Positions 1 through 8,964 of a DNA stretch of 64,000 bases are shown here, one piece after another. The notes beneath the pieces were generated by a model. It was not told the DNA's origin, did not search any database, and saw only the letters and a list, made by a program, of their open reading frames with translations. This DNA comes from Frigoribacterium sp. Leaf263. GTDB lineage: Bacteria > Actinomycetota > Actinomycetes > Actinomycetales > Microbacteriaceae. The DNA lies in the NCBI RefSeq assembly GCF_001422285.1, contig NZ_LMMO01000003.1:1067901-1131900 (forward strand), in the 5' to 3' direction. The position numbers and the translations under genes are program-made. How positions within the stretch are numbered: position 1 is the stretch's first letter; each line of letters begins with the position of its first letter.

Positions 1-344
1 ACACCGGCGACCGGGTCGGGCTCGGCGTCGACGGCGGCGATGATCGACGAGTAGAACCGCGCCGTCTCGAGCACCACGACCTCGTTGAGGATCTCGGCGA
101 CGCTCTCGAAGTGGTAGGTGACGGTGCCCACCGAGACCCCGGCCTCGGCCGCGATGTCACGCAGGCGCGTCGCGCCGAGCCCCTCGCGGAGGATCACCCC
201 GCGGGCCGCCTCGACGATCTGCGCACGACGCTCGGCGGGCTTGCGCCGCAGACCGCCGCCGGGCGCGGCGCCCGCGGCAGCCGCGGCCCCCGCGGCGTCC
301 GCGGCAGCCGCGGCGCCCGTGCCACCCGCAGCACCCACGCTCAC
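1..344 (-). CDS. TetR/AcrR-family regulator, N-terminal part
   Basis: The window holds 114 codons from the N-terminus; the ligand-binding C-terminal part lies outside. The GTG start overlaps the stop codon of the upstream hydrolase in a GTGA junction, so the gene is translationally coupled to the transporter operon. An Ala/Gly-rich leader of about 35 residues precedes a typical TetR helix-turn-helix with the core RDIAAEAGVSVGTVTYHFES around residues 65-85. TetR proteins usually repress adjacent operons and respond to a small ligand. The perfect inverted repeat at 8236-8257 in front of this operon is the most likely operator, giving a negative feedback loop. The ligand is unknown and is probably linked to the imported substrate. 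Confidence 0.88.
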   Translation of the reverse strand, partial: MSVGAAGGTGAAAAADAAGAAAAAGAAPGGGLRRKPAERRAQIVEAARGVILREGLGATRLRDIAAEAGVSVGTVTYHFESVAEILNEVVVLETARFYSSIIAAVDAEPDPVAG

Positions 345-2392
345 GCCGACGTCCGCGGCACGACGTCCTCGAAGCGCCGGTCGGCGACCAGCACCTCCGG
401 CGCGTCCGGCCCGCCGTCGCGCGCCCAGGCCCGGACCGTGTTGACGACCACGTAGTCGTCCGCCGTCGCCGTCACCCGCGAGGTCGTCTCGAGTCGGGCC
501 CGCCAGTCGGGCTTCTCGAGGCCGATCGCCCAGCGCGACTCGGCCGACGCCGACAGCGGGTCGCCGTCGACGATGCGGTAGGTCTCGCGGCTCTCCTCGC
601 TGAAGACGAGACCGTCGGGGTACTCGCGGCCGCCGCCGTAGCCCGGGTCGACGTCGAGCACCCACTCCCCCGTGCCGACGTCGTGCGTGACGCTGCGCTC
701 CGGCAGATCGGACGTCGGCGGCAGGGCGCGGACGGCCAGCGGCGTCGCGCGCTCGGGCTCCTCGAAGCGCACGCCGTCGTCGCCGGTGCGCGTCCAGACC
801 GGCAGGGTGACCGAGCTCCGCTGCGGGTCGATGGTCAGGGCCGCCTCGTCGGCGTGCGGCCAGATCCACGGCCAGTAGGCCGACGACACCGCGATGCGGA
901 GGCGGTGGCCGGCCGGGAACGAGTGCCCGGTCGAGACCAGGGCGAGGCGCACGCTCTGCTCGACCCGCACCTCCATCGGGTCGTCGCGATCGCGGCCGTG
1001 CCGCTTGTTGAGGTTGAGCACGCCGCGGGTGACGAGCGTCGAGGCGCCGTCGGGCGCCACGTCGCAGAGCCGCACGATGACGGTCGCGTCGGGCCGGTCG
1101 CTCGTGACCGCGAGGTCGACGACGACGGAGCCGAGCACGTCGAGCGCGTCGTCCACGTCGAGGTCGAAGCACACCGACCGGCCGTCGTCGGCGCGCTGGT
1201 CGGGCGGCAGGTCCGTCGCGTTGCCGAACGGGAAGAACCGTCCGGCGTCGAGCCCGGTGCTCTGCGGCGAGCGCACCACGACCGGCCCGTGCTCGCCGCC
1301 GATCATCAGCTCGAGCGGCTCGACCCGCGACCGCGTCGCCGACGAGGGCCAGGCCTCGGCCGCGACCCAGCGCCCGGTGCGCTCGGCGTAGTACGTCGCG
1401 GGCGGCTCGGAGTCGTTGATCCAGGCCCGCAGCGCCGGCTCGTCGTCGACCCCGTTCGGCTCGTCGAGCAGCCAGCGGTCCAACCAGCGCAGGGTCTCCT
1501 GCAGGAATCCGATGCCCGGTCCGGGGGCGAGTCCGCGATCGGGGTACTGGTGCGACCAGGGCCCGATGATCCCCTTCACCGGTGCGTCGAGGTTCGCCAC
1601 CAGCCGCAGCACGGCGTCGCGGTAGGGGTCGGCCCAGCCTCCGACGGCGAGGACGGCGGCGGTGATCGTCGTGTAGTCCTCGCAGACGCTGCCGTGGCGC
1701 CAGTAGTCGTCGCGCTCCTGGTGGGCCAGCCACGTCGGGGTCATCGGCCTGTTGTGCTCGAGGCGCTCGCGCCAGCGGGACACCCAGTCGGCGCCGACCA
1801 CCTCGGGGCGCGGGGGGCGCGAGTTGAACGCGAGCATGGTGCCGCCCCAGGCGGCCATGTCGATGCCGAGCACGGCGCCGCCCATGTAGTGCACGTCGTT
1901 GTCGTAGCGGTCGTCGGTCGAGCAGACGGTGACGATGGCCTTGAGCGCGGCGGGGGTCCGGCCCGCGAGCTGCAGGGCGTTGAACCCGCCCCACGAGATG
2001 CCGAACGCGCCCACCGCTCCGGTCGACCAGGGCTGCGCGGCGAGCCACTCGATCAGGGCGATGCCGTCGTCGAGCTCCTGCTCGGAGTACTCGTCGTCGA
2101 ACAGGCCGTCGCTCGAGCCCGTGCCGCGGATGTCGACGCGCACCGAGGCGTACCCGCGGGCCGCGTACCAGGGGTGCCGCTCGCTGTCGCGCGGGGCCGT
2201 CCAGTCGTCGAGCCGGTATGGCAGGTACTCGAGCAGCACCGGCACCGGATGCTCGACCCGGGGAGCCCAGATGCGCGCGTGCAGACGCGTCCCGTCGGGC
2301 ATCGGCACCCACTCGTCGCGCACGTCGACCGCGTGCACGGGGCGGGGATGACCCAGGAGGCGCGGGTCGGCCGAGCCGCCGCCCCCGGTCAC
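341..2392 (-). CDS. CocE/NonD-type alpha/beta hydrolase (X-Pro dipeptidyl-peptidase family)
   Basis: This 683-residue protein has the architecture of the CocE / X-Pro dipeptidyl-peptidase family: an alpha/beta hydrolase domain in roughly the first 330 residues, then a jelly-roll C-terminal domain. The nucleophile elbow GISWGG supplies the catalytic serine and DIRGTGSSDG lies before it. The family hydrolyses esters or releases Xaa-Pro dipeptides; no signal peptide is visible, so it should act in the cytoplasm. The GTG start overlaps the stop of a small upstream gene and its own stop overlaps the TetR start. Its place in an Opp/Dpp-type operon suggests it processes the imported peptide or ester. 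Family is secure; substrate is inferred. Confidence 0.85.
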   Translation of the reverse strand: MTGGGGSADPRLLGHPRPVHAVDVRDEWVPMPDGTRLHARIWAPRVEHPVPVLLEYLPYRLDDWTAPRDSERHPWYAARGYASVRVDIRGTGSSDGLFDDEYSEQELDDGIALIEWLAAQPWSTGAVGAFGISWGGFNALQLAGRTPAALKAIVTVCSTDDRYDNDVHYMGGAVLGIDMAAWGGTMLAFNSRPPRPEVVGADWVSRWRERLEHNRPMTPTWLAHQERDDYWRHGSVCEDYTTITAAVLAVGGWADPYRDAVLRLVANLDAPVKGIIGPWSHQYPDRGLAPGPGIGFLQETLRWLDRWLLDEPNGVDDEPALRAWINDSEPPATYYAERTGRWVAAEAWPSSATRSRVEPLELMIGGEHGPVVVRSPQSTGLDAGRFFPFGNATDLPPDQRADDGRSVCFDLDVDDALDVLGSVVVDLAVTSDRPDATVIVRLCDVAPDGASTLVTRGVLNLNKRHGRDRDDPMEVRVEQSVRLALVSTGHSFPAGHRLRIAVSSAYWPWIWPHADEAALTIDPQRSSVTLPVWTRTGDDGVRFEEPERATPLAVRALPPTSDLPERSVTHDVGTGEWVLDVDPGYGGGREYPDGLVFSEESRETYRIVDGDPLSASAESRWAIGLEKPDWRARLETTSRVTATADDYVVVNTVRAWARDGGPDAPEVLVADRRFEDVVPRTSA

Positions 2393-2598
2393 GAGGCGGT
2401 CCCGTCGCGTCGGCCGCGGCCGTCCGTGGCGACGGCCCGCATCTCGACCCGGCGCTCGAGGTGGGCCTCGGCGCGGAGGCCGGCCTGCGCCTCCTCGTCC
2501 CGGGCGCGCTCGCGCAGCGTCGACCGCGAGGCGCCGGTCGTGCCCGTCGTCTCCGTCGTCTCGGTCGTCTCGGCCGTGGTCGTCTCGGTCGTGCTCAC
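2389..2598 (-). CDS. small Thr/Arg-rich protein inside the transporter operon
   Basis: A 69-residue reading frame whose GTG start overlaps the stop of the ATPase gene and whose stop overlaps the start of the hydrolase, both as GTGA junctions. The first 22 residues are a Thr/Glu-rich low-complexity stretch (TTETTETTGTTG). The rest is charged and probably helical, with RARDEEAQAGLRAEAHLERR in the middle. I recognise no family. Coupling on both sides argues that it is translated; it might only be a translational bridge. No catalytic motif or membrane segment is visible. Confidence 0.55.
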   Translation of the reverse strand: MSTTETTTAETTETTETTGTTGASRSTLRERARDEEAQAGLRAEAHLERRVEMRAVATDGRGRRDGTAS

Positions 2599-4553
2599 AT
2601 CGCCTCCCAGTGCTTGATGCGGTGTCCGTCGCCGAGGTCGTCCCAGCCGTCGGCGTCGCGCCACCGCGGCCGACCGTCGCCGACCCCGGGCAGCTCGGTG
2701 GTGCCGGGGTCGAGCGTCGCCTCGAGCAGCGTGCGCGTGTACGGGTGATTCGGACCGCCGAAGACGCGATCGGCGGGACCGACCTCGACCAGGCGGCCGC
2801 CGGTCATGACGGCCACCCGATCCGCGACCCCGCGGACGACGGCGAGGTCGTGACTGATGAAGAGGCAGCTGAGCCCCTTGTCGTCGCGCAGCCCCGCGAG
2901 GAGGTCGAGCACCCCGGCCTGCACGCGGACGTCGAGCGCGGTCGTGATCTCGTCGGCGATGATCAGCTCGGGGCCGGCGGCGAGCGCCCGGGCGATGCCG
3001 ACGCGCTGACGCTGACCGCCCGAGAGCTGCGCGGGGAGGCGCGTGGCGAAGTCGGGCGTGAGACCCACCTCGACGAGCAGCTCGGCGACCCGGTCGAGCG
3101 ACGTGCTGCCGGTGAAGAGCTTCAGCGGACGGGCCACGGCGGCGCCGACGGTCCGTCGCGGGTTGAGCGACGTGTCGGCGTTCTGGAAGATCAGCTGCAC
3201 CGCGCGCCGCAGCTCGGCGCTGCGCCGGGCGACGGGCTGGGTCAGGTCGCCGTCGACGGCCACGCCCCCTCCCGCCCCTCGGAAGGCGAACGCCCCCGAC
3301 TCGGCCGGGATGAGCCCCGCCATGGCCAGGGCGAGCGTCGACTTGCCGCTGCCGGACTCGCCGACGACGGCCAGCGTCTCGCGGCGGCCGATCTCGAACG
3401 ACACCCCGTCGACGGCGGCGGGGAGCCCGCGCCCGTACCGGACGACGAGCTCGCGCGCCTGCACGACGGGGGCCGCCGAGGTCGAGGCCGACGCGTCGGA
3501 CGCATCCGACGCCGCAGCACCCGTCACCGCGTCGGACCTCACAGCACCGGTCGCCGCGGCGGGCGACGCGGGCGACACCGCGCCTCCGGTCACGGACCGC
3601 GACGCCGCGCCGTCCGTGACCTTCCCGAGCAGCGACTCCGCGCGCCGCATCAGTCGCGCGGCGAGCGAGTCGCCGTCGGCGGACGCCGGGTGCCCGGCGT
3701 CGTGTCGAGCACCGTCCGCTCCGTGGACGCGGGGGATGCTGGCGAGCAGCTCGCGCGTGTACTCGTGTCGCGGGTCGGCGAACAGGTCGGCGGTGGGCCG
3801 GTGCTCGACGATCTCGCCGTCGTGCATCACGGCGATCTCGTCGGCCATGCTCGACACGACGCCGAGGTCGTGGCTGACGAGCACGATCGCCATGTCGAGT
3901 TCGACGGCGAGGTCGCGGATCAGCTCGAGCACGGCGGACTGCGTCACGACGTCGAGCGCCGTCGTCGGCTCGTCGAGCACGAGCAGGCGCGGGCGGGCGG
4001 CGATGGCCATGGCGATGGCGATCCGCTGCTGCTGACCTCCCGAGAGCTGGTGGGGGTAGCGCCGCACGATCGTCTCGGGGTCGGGCAGCCGCACGTGACG
4101 GACGAGTTCGAGCACGCGGTCGTCCCCGCCGGGGAGTCCGTGACTCTCGAGCGCCTCGCGCAGCTGGCGGCCGACCCGCATCGAGGGGGTCAGCGCCTGA
4201 CCGGCGTTCTGGGCGACGAGGGCCGCCGTGCCCCCGCGGAGGGCGCGCCGCGAGCGGTCGTCGAGCGCGAACACGTCGTCGCCGGCGACGCGGACGCTGC
4301 CGCCGACGATGCGCGAGCCCCGCCGCAGATGCGCCAGCAGCGTGCGGGCCACGGTCGACTTCCCGCTGCCGCTCTCGCCGACGAGTCCGAGAGCGCGGCC
4401 GGGGGCGATGGTGAAGCCGACGCCGCGCACGACGGGCACCTCGCGGCGCCCTGCGGCGTACGAGATCGAGAGGTCGTCGACGACCACGACGGGATCGGAG
4501 GCGGTGGGGGCGACGGGCGCCGCGCCTCCTCGGTCCGGGTTCACGGCGGTCAT
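2595..4553 (-). CDS. fused double ABC ATPase of a peptide/nickel-type importer (DppD-DppF fusion)
   Basis: The 652-residue protein contains two complete ABC ATPase domains, each with Walker A GESGSGKST, a signature (LSGGQQQR in the first, LSGGQRQR in the second) and a Walker B DEPTTALD or DEITTALD box. Each is followed by the short C-terminal extension of oligopeptide ATPases (PRHEYTRELL, PNHPYTRTLL). An Ala/Ser/Thr-rich linker of about 80 residues joins them. One polypeptide therefore supplies both ATPase subunits that energise the two permeases encoded just upstream. The ATG start overlaps the permease stop as ATGA. Fused DppDF ATPases are common in actinobacteria. Confidence 0.93.
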   Translation of the reverse strand: MTAVNPDRGGAAPVAPTASDPVVVVDDLSISYAAGRREVPVVRGVGFTIAPGRALGLVGESGSGKSTVARTLLAHLRRGSRIVGGSVRVAGDDVFALDDRSRRALRGGTAALVAQNAGQALTPSMRVGRQLREALESHGLPGGDDRVLELVRHVRLPDPETIVRRYPHQLSGGQQQRIAIAMAIAARPRLLVLDEPTTALDVVTQSAVLELIRDLAVELDMAIVLVSHDLGVVSSMADEIAVMHDGEIVEHRPTADLFADPRHEYTRELLASIPRVHGADGARHDAGHPASADGDSLAARLMRRAESLLGKVTDGAASRSVTGGAVSPASPAAATGAVRSDAVTGAAASDASDASASTSAAPVVQARELVVRYGRGLPAAVDGVSFEIGRRETLAVVGESGSGKSTLALAMAGLIPAESGAFAFRGAGGGVAVDGDLTQPVARRSAELRRAVQLIFQNADTSLNPRRTVGAAVARPLKLFTGSTSLDRVAELLVEVGLTPDFATRLPAQLSGGQRQRVGIARALAAGPELIIADEITTALDVRVQAGVLDLLAGLRDDKGLSCLFISHDLAVVRGVADRVAVMTGGRLVEVGPADRVFGGPNHPYTRTLLEATLDPGTTELPGVGDGRPRWRDADGWDDLGDGHRIKHWEAM

Positions 4554-5491
4554 GCGACGGCCCCCTTCTGCGCGCGGTCCACGCCGAGCGTCTTGCTGAG
4601 TCCGTCGGCGCTGAGGTTGAGGCCGATGACGAGGGTGGCGAGCGCGACGACGGGCGCGAGGGTGCCCATCGGCACGACGGTGAGGGCCGTGCGGTTCTCC
4701 TGGACCATGAGCCCCCAGTCGGGAGTCGGCGGGTTGGCCCCGAACCCGAGGAACGACAGGGTCGAGATGAGCAGCACGATCCACGAGGCGCGCATCGCGA
4801 ACTCGACCAGCACGACGTCGAGCACGTTCGGCAGGATCTCGCGGAACACGATGCTCAGCGCCCCCTCGCCGCGGGCCCGGGCGGCGGTGACGTAGTCCTG
4901 CGTGATCACGGTGCGGGCGGCCCCGCGGACGACCCGGGTGACGGCCGGCGCGTAGACGACGGTGACGGCGAGCACGATCACCCACAGCCCCGAGTCGAAG
5001 ACGGTCACGACGACCAGCAGGGCGAGGATCGACGGGACGCTGAGCAGCGCGTCGACGATGCGCATGACGACCTCGTCGAACCAGTCGTCGGCGTACGCGG
5101 TGATGCAGCCGAGCACCGTGCCGATGCTCACCGCGATCGTGGTCGCGAGGAACGTCACGAGCAGCGCGTACTGCCCGCCGTGCAGGGTGCGCGAGAGGAT
5201 GTCGCGACCGTACTGGTCGGTGCCGAGCCAGTGCGCCCAGCTCGTGCCGGTCAGGGCGGCCGTCGAGTCGGTGGCGACGGGGTCGTGCCCCGCGATCAGC
5301 GGTGCGAGCAGGGCCAGCGCGATGTGCAGGGCGATGAGTCCCAGGCCGATGCCGAGAGCCGAGGAGGCGCTGATGCTGCTGGTCAGACCGGTCGCGAGAC
5401 CGCGCAGTCGCGTGCCGATGGTCTTCGGGGCGTCGGGGCGACCGGTCGACGCGACCCGCGCCTCCTCGGTCCCGTTCGTCGTGGTGCTCAT
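4550..5491 (-). CDS. peptide-type ABC importer permease, DppC-like
   Basis: This 313-residue inner-membrane permease has about six hydrophobic segments and the DppC/OppC hallmark HWLGTDQYGRDILSR near residue 85. The cytoplasmic coupling loop reads YVTAARARGEGALSIVFREI. It pairs with the DppB-like permease immediately upstream (ATGA overlap) and with the fused ATPase downstream. Residues 8-12, TEEAR, are encoded by the over-represented GAGGAGGCGCGG motif, here in the variable N-terminus where it should not disturb the fold. Confidence 0.93.
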   Translation of the reverse strand: MSTTTNGTEEARVASTGRPDAPKTIGTRLRGLATGLTSSISASSALGIGLGLIALHIALALLAPLIAGHDPVATDSTAALTGTSWAHWLGTDQYGRDILSRTLHGGQYALLVTFLATTIAVSIGTVLGCITAYADDWFDEVVMRIVDALLSVPSILALLVVVTVFDSGLWVIVLAVTVVYAPAVTRVVRGAARTVITQDYVTAARARGEGALSIVFREILPNVLDVVLVEFAMRASWIVLLISTLSFLGFGANPPTPDWGLMVQENRTALTVVPMGTLAPVVALATLVIGLNLSADGLSKTLGVDRAQKGAVA

Positions 5492-6570
5492 GAGCGGGCC
5501 TTCCGTCGGGTGCGGAGTCGCGGGTCGAGCGCGAGGGCGATCAGATCGGCCGCGAGGTTGCAGACGACGTAGACCAGGGCGCTGACGACGGCGATCGCCT
5601 GGATGGTGGGCAGATCGCGGTTGAAGACGGACTCGAGCATGAGCTTGCCCATGCCCGGGTAGTTGAAGACGTTCTCGACGACGACCACGCCGCCCAGCAG
5701 CCAGGCGACGTTGAGCGCGACGACGGTGAGCGTCGGCAGCAGCGCGCTCGGCACGGCGTGGCGCCACACCACCTGCCGGGTCGTCAGCCCCTTCAGCTCG
5801 GCGGTCGTGACGAACTCGGACGCCATGACGTCGATCGTCGACGACCGGGCGGTCCGCACGATGTAGGCCGCCATGGCGAGGGTCAGCACGATCGCCGGCA
5901 GCCAGACGCTCGGCAGCAGCTCGGCGACCGTCGCGCTGTCGCCGCGCAGCACCACCGCCGGGAAGATCGGGATCGCGACCGCGAAGAGGAGCACGAGGAT
6001 GGTCGCCACCATGAACTCGGGGACGCTCATGACGATGAGGCTGATCAGCGAGATCGCGTGGTCGCTCGGTCGGCCGCGACGCACCCCGGCGATGACGCCG
6101 AGAGTCAGAGAGACCGCGACGCCGACGAGCAGCGCGGGCACGGCGATCAGCATGCTGTTGCGGAACGCGATCAGCAGGTCGGGGCCGACCGGGGCGCCGC
6201 TGACCAGCGAGACGCCGAAGTCGCCGTGGCTCGCGCCGAGCAGCCACTCGCCGTAGCGGGCCCAGACGTTCTGATCGAGCCCGAGCGTCTCGCGGAGGGC
6301 GGCGACGGCGTCGGGCGTGGCGTCCTGTCCGAGCAGCTGCTGCGCGACGTCCCCCGGCAGCGCCTGCACGGCGAAGAACACCAGGAACGACGCGAGCAGC
6401 ACGGTGAGCAGGGCGGTGCCGATGCGACGCAGCACGAGCAGCAGGGTGCTGAGTGCCGGGCGGCCGGGGCGTGACGGGCGCGGGGTCGTGGGTGCGCCTC
6501 CTCGGCTTCCGGTGCCCGCGTCGCCCGTGGGCGGCGTCTTCGGGGCGGGGGTCGGTGTCGTGGTGCTCAT
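5488..6570 (-). CDS. peptide-type ABC importer permease, DppB-like
   Basis: A 360-residue permease with a Pro/Gly/Thr-rich cytoplasmic N-terminus of about 40 residues followed by the DppB/OppB layout: a first membrane helix, an extracytoplasmic domain with the RETLGLDQN segment, and a BPD_transp_1 domain. The coupling helix ASEFVTTAELKGLTTRQVVW is clear. It forms the translocation channel with the DppC-like protein. The ATG start overlaps the stop of the binding-protein gene and the stop overlaps the next permease, so the operon is tightly coupled. Confidence 0.93.
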   Translation of the reverse strand: MSTTTPTPAPKTPPTGDAGTGSRGGAPTTPRPSRPGRPALSTLLLVLRRIGTALLTVLLASFLVFFAVQALPGDVAQQLLGQDATPDAVAALRETLGLDQNVWARYGEWLLGASHGDFGVSLVSGAPVGPDLLIAFRNSMLIAVPALLVGVAVSLTLGVIAGVRRGRPSDHAISLISLIVMSVPEFMVATILVLLFAVAIPIFPAVVLRGDSATVAELLPSVWLPAIVLTLAMAAYIVRTARSSTIDVMASEFVTTAELKGLTTRQVVWRHAVPSALLPTLTVVALNVAWLLGGVVVVENVFNYPGMGKLMLESVFNRDLPTIQAIAVVSALVYVVCNLAADLIALALDPRLRTRRKARS

Positions 6571-8216
6571 GCGCGCAGTCCGATCTGGAGGTAGTCGAAC
6601 TCGAAGCCGTACTCGCGGTAGTTGACGACGTCGCGGCCGATGCCGACGAGGCGGTCGCCGAACATGGGGGTCATGTCGGCCGCGTCGTCGACGATGAGGC
6701 GCTGGGCGTCCTGGTAGAGCGTGGCGCGGCGGGCGTCGTCCATCTCGGCGCGGGCGTCGTCGAGCAGGGCGTCGAAGGTCGGGTTCGACCAGGCGCTCTC
6801 GTTGTACGACGAGCCGGTGCGGAAGATCTGGTTCAGCAGCTGGTCGATCGGGCGTCCCGTGAACCAGTAGCTGACCATCAGCGGCTTCTGCATCCAGATC
6901 TGCGTGTAGTACGAGTCGGACGACGCGTTGCGGACGACGAGGTCGATGCCCGCCTCGCGCACCTGGTCGCGGTAGGCGACGGCCATCGGGGTGAACACGG
7001 ACTCGTAGCTCGAGGTGAAGATCTCGGTGCGGAGGCCCTCACGGCCCGCCTTCTTCAGCAGCGCCCGCGCCTGCTCGGGGTCGTACGCTCGCTGCTCGTC
7101 GAGCCAGACGGCCTGGGTGGGAGGCACGGGGTTGTCCCAGCCGGCGGTGCCGGTCCCCTGCAGGGCCGTGTCGACGATCGCCTGCGGGTCGTAGGCGAGC
7201 TTCATCGCCTGGCGCACCAGGGGGTCGCTGAACTCGGCGCTCGTGTGCAGCATCGGGATCGTGTACCACTGCGCGTTCGCCGAGCGGGCGACGGTCGCGG
7301 TGCTCGACGCGCTGACGACCTGAGCGGTGGCGAAGTCGAGGTTCGTCTGCGAGATGAGGTCGATCTGACCGGCGAGCAGGGCGTTGACGCGGGCCGTGGT
7401 GTCCTGGATCGAGGAGAAGTCGATGCCGTCGAGGGCGGGGCGACCGGCGAAGTGGTCGTCGTAGGCCTCGATGCTGCCCGTGCCCGCGGGCTCGAAGCCG
7501 CTGAGGCGGAACGGACCGGTGCCGATGCCGGTGGTGCCGATCGTGGGGCCGTTCGCGGGGTCGGCGCTGCCCTCGGGGATGATGTAGCACTGGTACGCGG
7601 TCAGCAGCGAGGGGAACTCGGCGTTCGCGGTCAGCAGCTCGATGCGGAGCGTGAGCGGGTCGGGGGCGCTCATGCTGCCCGGGCCGATCATCGCCGCCAG
7701 CACCTCGCCCTGCGGCGAGGCGGTCTCGGGGTCGAGGATGTGCTCGATCGAGTAGATCGCGTCCGCGGCGGTGAAGCGGCGGCCGTCGTGGAACCGGACG
7801 CCCGAGCGGAGGCGGAACGTCCACGTGACGCCGTCGGGGGTGGCGGACCACTCCTCGGCGAGGTCGGGCACCGTGACGCCCTGCTCGTCGAGCTTCACGA
7901 GGCGGTTGTAGAGGGCCCCGAGGTACTCGTAGGCGGAGAGCGAGCTGGCGGAGTCGAGGGTCTCGGCGGCGCTGGCGGCCGGGCGCGCGATGCGGAGGCG
8001 CCCGCCCCGCTTCGCCGTGCCCGTGGCGGCGGCCTCGGGGATGGTCGGGGTGCTGCGGGCGGGGGCGCAGCCGGCGAGGGTGAGGAGGCCGGCGAGACCC
8101 GCGAGACCCGCGGCGCCGGTGAGGACGGTGCGCCGGCTCGGGCCGCGGGATTCTGCGTCGCGGGAGCCCTCTCTGCTCTCGCGCAGGCGCGGATGGTCGG
8201 GGACGATCGGTGTCAT
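6567..8216 (-). CDS. ABC importer substrate-binding lipoprotein (SBP_bac_5 family)
   Basis: A 549-residue extracytoplasmic solute-binding protein of the DppA/OppA class. The twin-arginine-like GPSRRTVLTGAAG precedes a hydrophobic segment and the lipobox LTLAGC, so export may use Tat before lipid anchoring. The mature part has the family signature GVTWTFRLRSGVRFHDGR and a C-terminal domain typical of peptide binders. The ATG at 8216 is preferred because GGAAGG lies about ten bases upstream; a longer in-frame start would run through the operator palindrome. It is the first gene of the operon and defines transport specificity, probably di- or oligopeptides, although this class also takes sugars and metals. 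Confidence 0.9.
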   Translation of the reverse strand: MTPIVPDHPRLRESREGSRDAESRGPSRRTVLTGAAGLAGLAGLLTLAGCAPARSTPTIPEAAATGTAKRGGRLRIARPAASAAETLDSASSLSAYEYLGALYNRLVKLDEQGVTVPDLAEEWSATPDGVTWTFRLRSGVRFHDGRRFTAADAIYSIEHILDPETASPQGEVLAAMIGPGSMSAPDPLTLRIELLTANAEFPSLLTAYQCYIIPEGSADPANGPTIGTTGIGTGPFRLSGFEPAGTGSIEAYDDHFAGRPALDGIDFSSIQDTTARVNALLAGQIDLISQTNLDFATAQVVSASSTATVARSANAQWYTIPMLHTSAEFSDPLVRQAMKLAYDPQAIVDTALQGTGTAGWDNPVPPTQAVWLDEQRAYDPEQARALLKKAGREGLRTEIFTSSYESVFTPMAVAYRDQVREAGIDLVVRNASSDSYYTQIWMQKPLMVSYWFTGRPIDQLLNQIFRTGSSYNESAWSNPTFDALLDDARAEMDDARRATLYQDAQRLIVDDAADMTPMFGDRLVGIGRDVVNYREYGFEFDYLQIGLRA

Positions 8217-8235
8217 ACGGGTATGGCCTTCCGGT

Positions 8236-8257
8236 TTATCGTTCCGGTGAACGATAA
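8236..8257. promoter_or_regulatory. perfect inverted repeat, probable TetR operator
   Basis: TTATCGTTC and its exact reverse complement GAACGATAA flank a four-base spacer, starting about 20 bases upstream of the binding-protein start codon. The size and symmetry fit a TetR-family operator, and the last gene of the same operon encodes a TetR regulator. The link between the two is inferred from position and form. Confidence 0.75.
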
Positions 8258-8349
8258 GGGAGTCGCGCGGCATCCACGAGTCGAGAGCCGAGGCTTAACG
8301 CACTCGTTACGTGTCTCCGGCCCCTGCGGCGCCGCCCTAGGCTCGTCGG

Positions 8350-8781
8350 GTGCAGATCACGCTCCGCCCCGCGACGGCCGACGACCTCGACTGGCTGCTC
8401 GAGCTGCGGGCCGAGGTGATGCGGCCCGATCTGACCCGACTCGGCGTGTTCGACGAGGTGCGCGTGCGCCAGCGGATGCGCGATGCGTACGACCCTGCGT
8501 GCACGCGCGTCGTGGTCGTCGACGGGCGCGACGTCGGGTCCATCGCGGTGCGCCCGGCCGACGGCGCCCGCTGGATCGAGCACTTCTACCTCGAACCGTC
8601 GGTGCAGGGCCGCGGGGTCGGAGCCGAGGTGCTCCGCACCGTGCTCGCGGAGCCGGGCCGCGCCTCCTTCCGTCTCAACGTGCTGGTCGGCAGTGCCGCG
8701 CGCCGCCTCTACGAGCGCCACGGCTTCGTGCTCGACGCGGCCGACGACGTCGACGCCTACATGACGCACCGCCCCGCCTGA
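8350..8781 (+). CDS. GNAT family N-acetyltransferase
   Basis: A 143-residue single-domain acetyltransferase. The acetyl-CoA loop is VQGRGVGAEVLR around residues 82-93 and the last part, AARRLYERHGFV, is the usual GNAT motif B. The acceptor cannot be predicted. The GTG start is preceded by TAGGCT and exactly six bases, which suggests a leaderless transcript with the GTG at the first base. It is transcribed away from the importer operon on its left. Confidence 0.88.
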   Translation: MQITLRPATADDLDWLLELRAEVMRPDLTRLGVFDEVRVRQRMRDAYDPACTRVVVVDGRDVGSIAVRPADGARWIEHFYLEPSVQGRGVGAEVLRTVLAEPGRASFRLNVLVGSAARRLYERHGFVLDAADDVDAYMTHRPA

Positions 8782-8812
8782 CCTGCCGCCTCGCATCAGC
8801 CGAGGAGGCGCG

Positions 8813-8874
8813 GATCGACTGGTCAGAAGATGTCCCGTCCGACGCCCCTGACCGCATCGACCGACCACTCGATC
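8813..8874. repeat. degenerate copy of the GGTCAGAAGATG palindromic repeat
   Basis: A 62-base intergenic element with ends GATCGA and TCGATC, the left arm CTGGTCAGAAGATG and a diverged right arm ending in GACCACTCGATC. It has the same length and ends as the copy at 23925-23986. The inner right arm has lost its match to CATCTTCTGA, so it is a decayed member. It lies between convergent genes, right after a CCGAGGAGGCGCGG copy at 8800-8813. Confidence 0.75.
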
Positions 8875-8964
8875 CCCGCGCGACGCGGAACCCGATCCCG
8901 AAGCCCGATCCCGAAGCCCGCGCCCGAGCCCCGGTCCCGCGCCTCAAGCCTCGCGCCTCACGCC

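Noticed and set aside
2610..4895. Plus-strand open frames of several hundred codons across the importer operons (also at 11265-12995, 13073-14938, 15623-17389)
   Set aside because: They oppose well-supported minus-strand ABC and GH2 genes and have low-complexity Arg/Ala/Asp composition typical of antisense reading in high-GC DNA.
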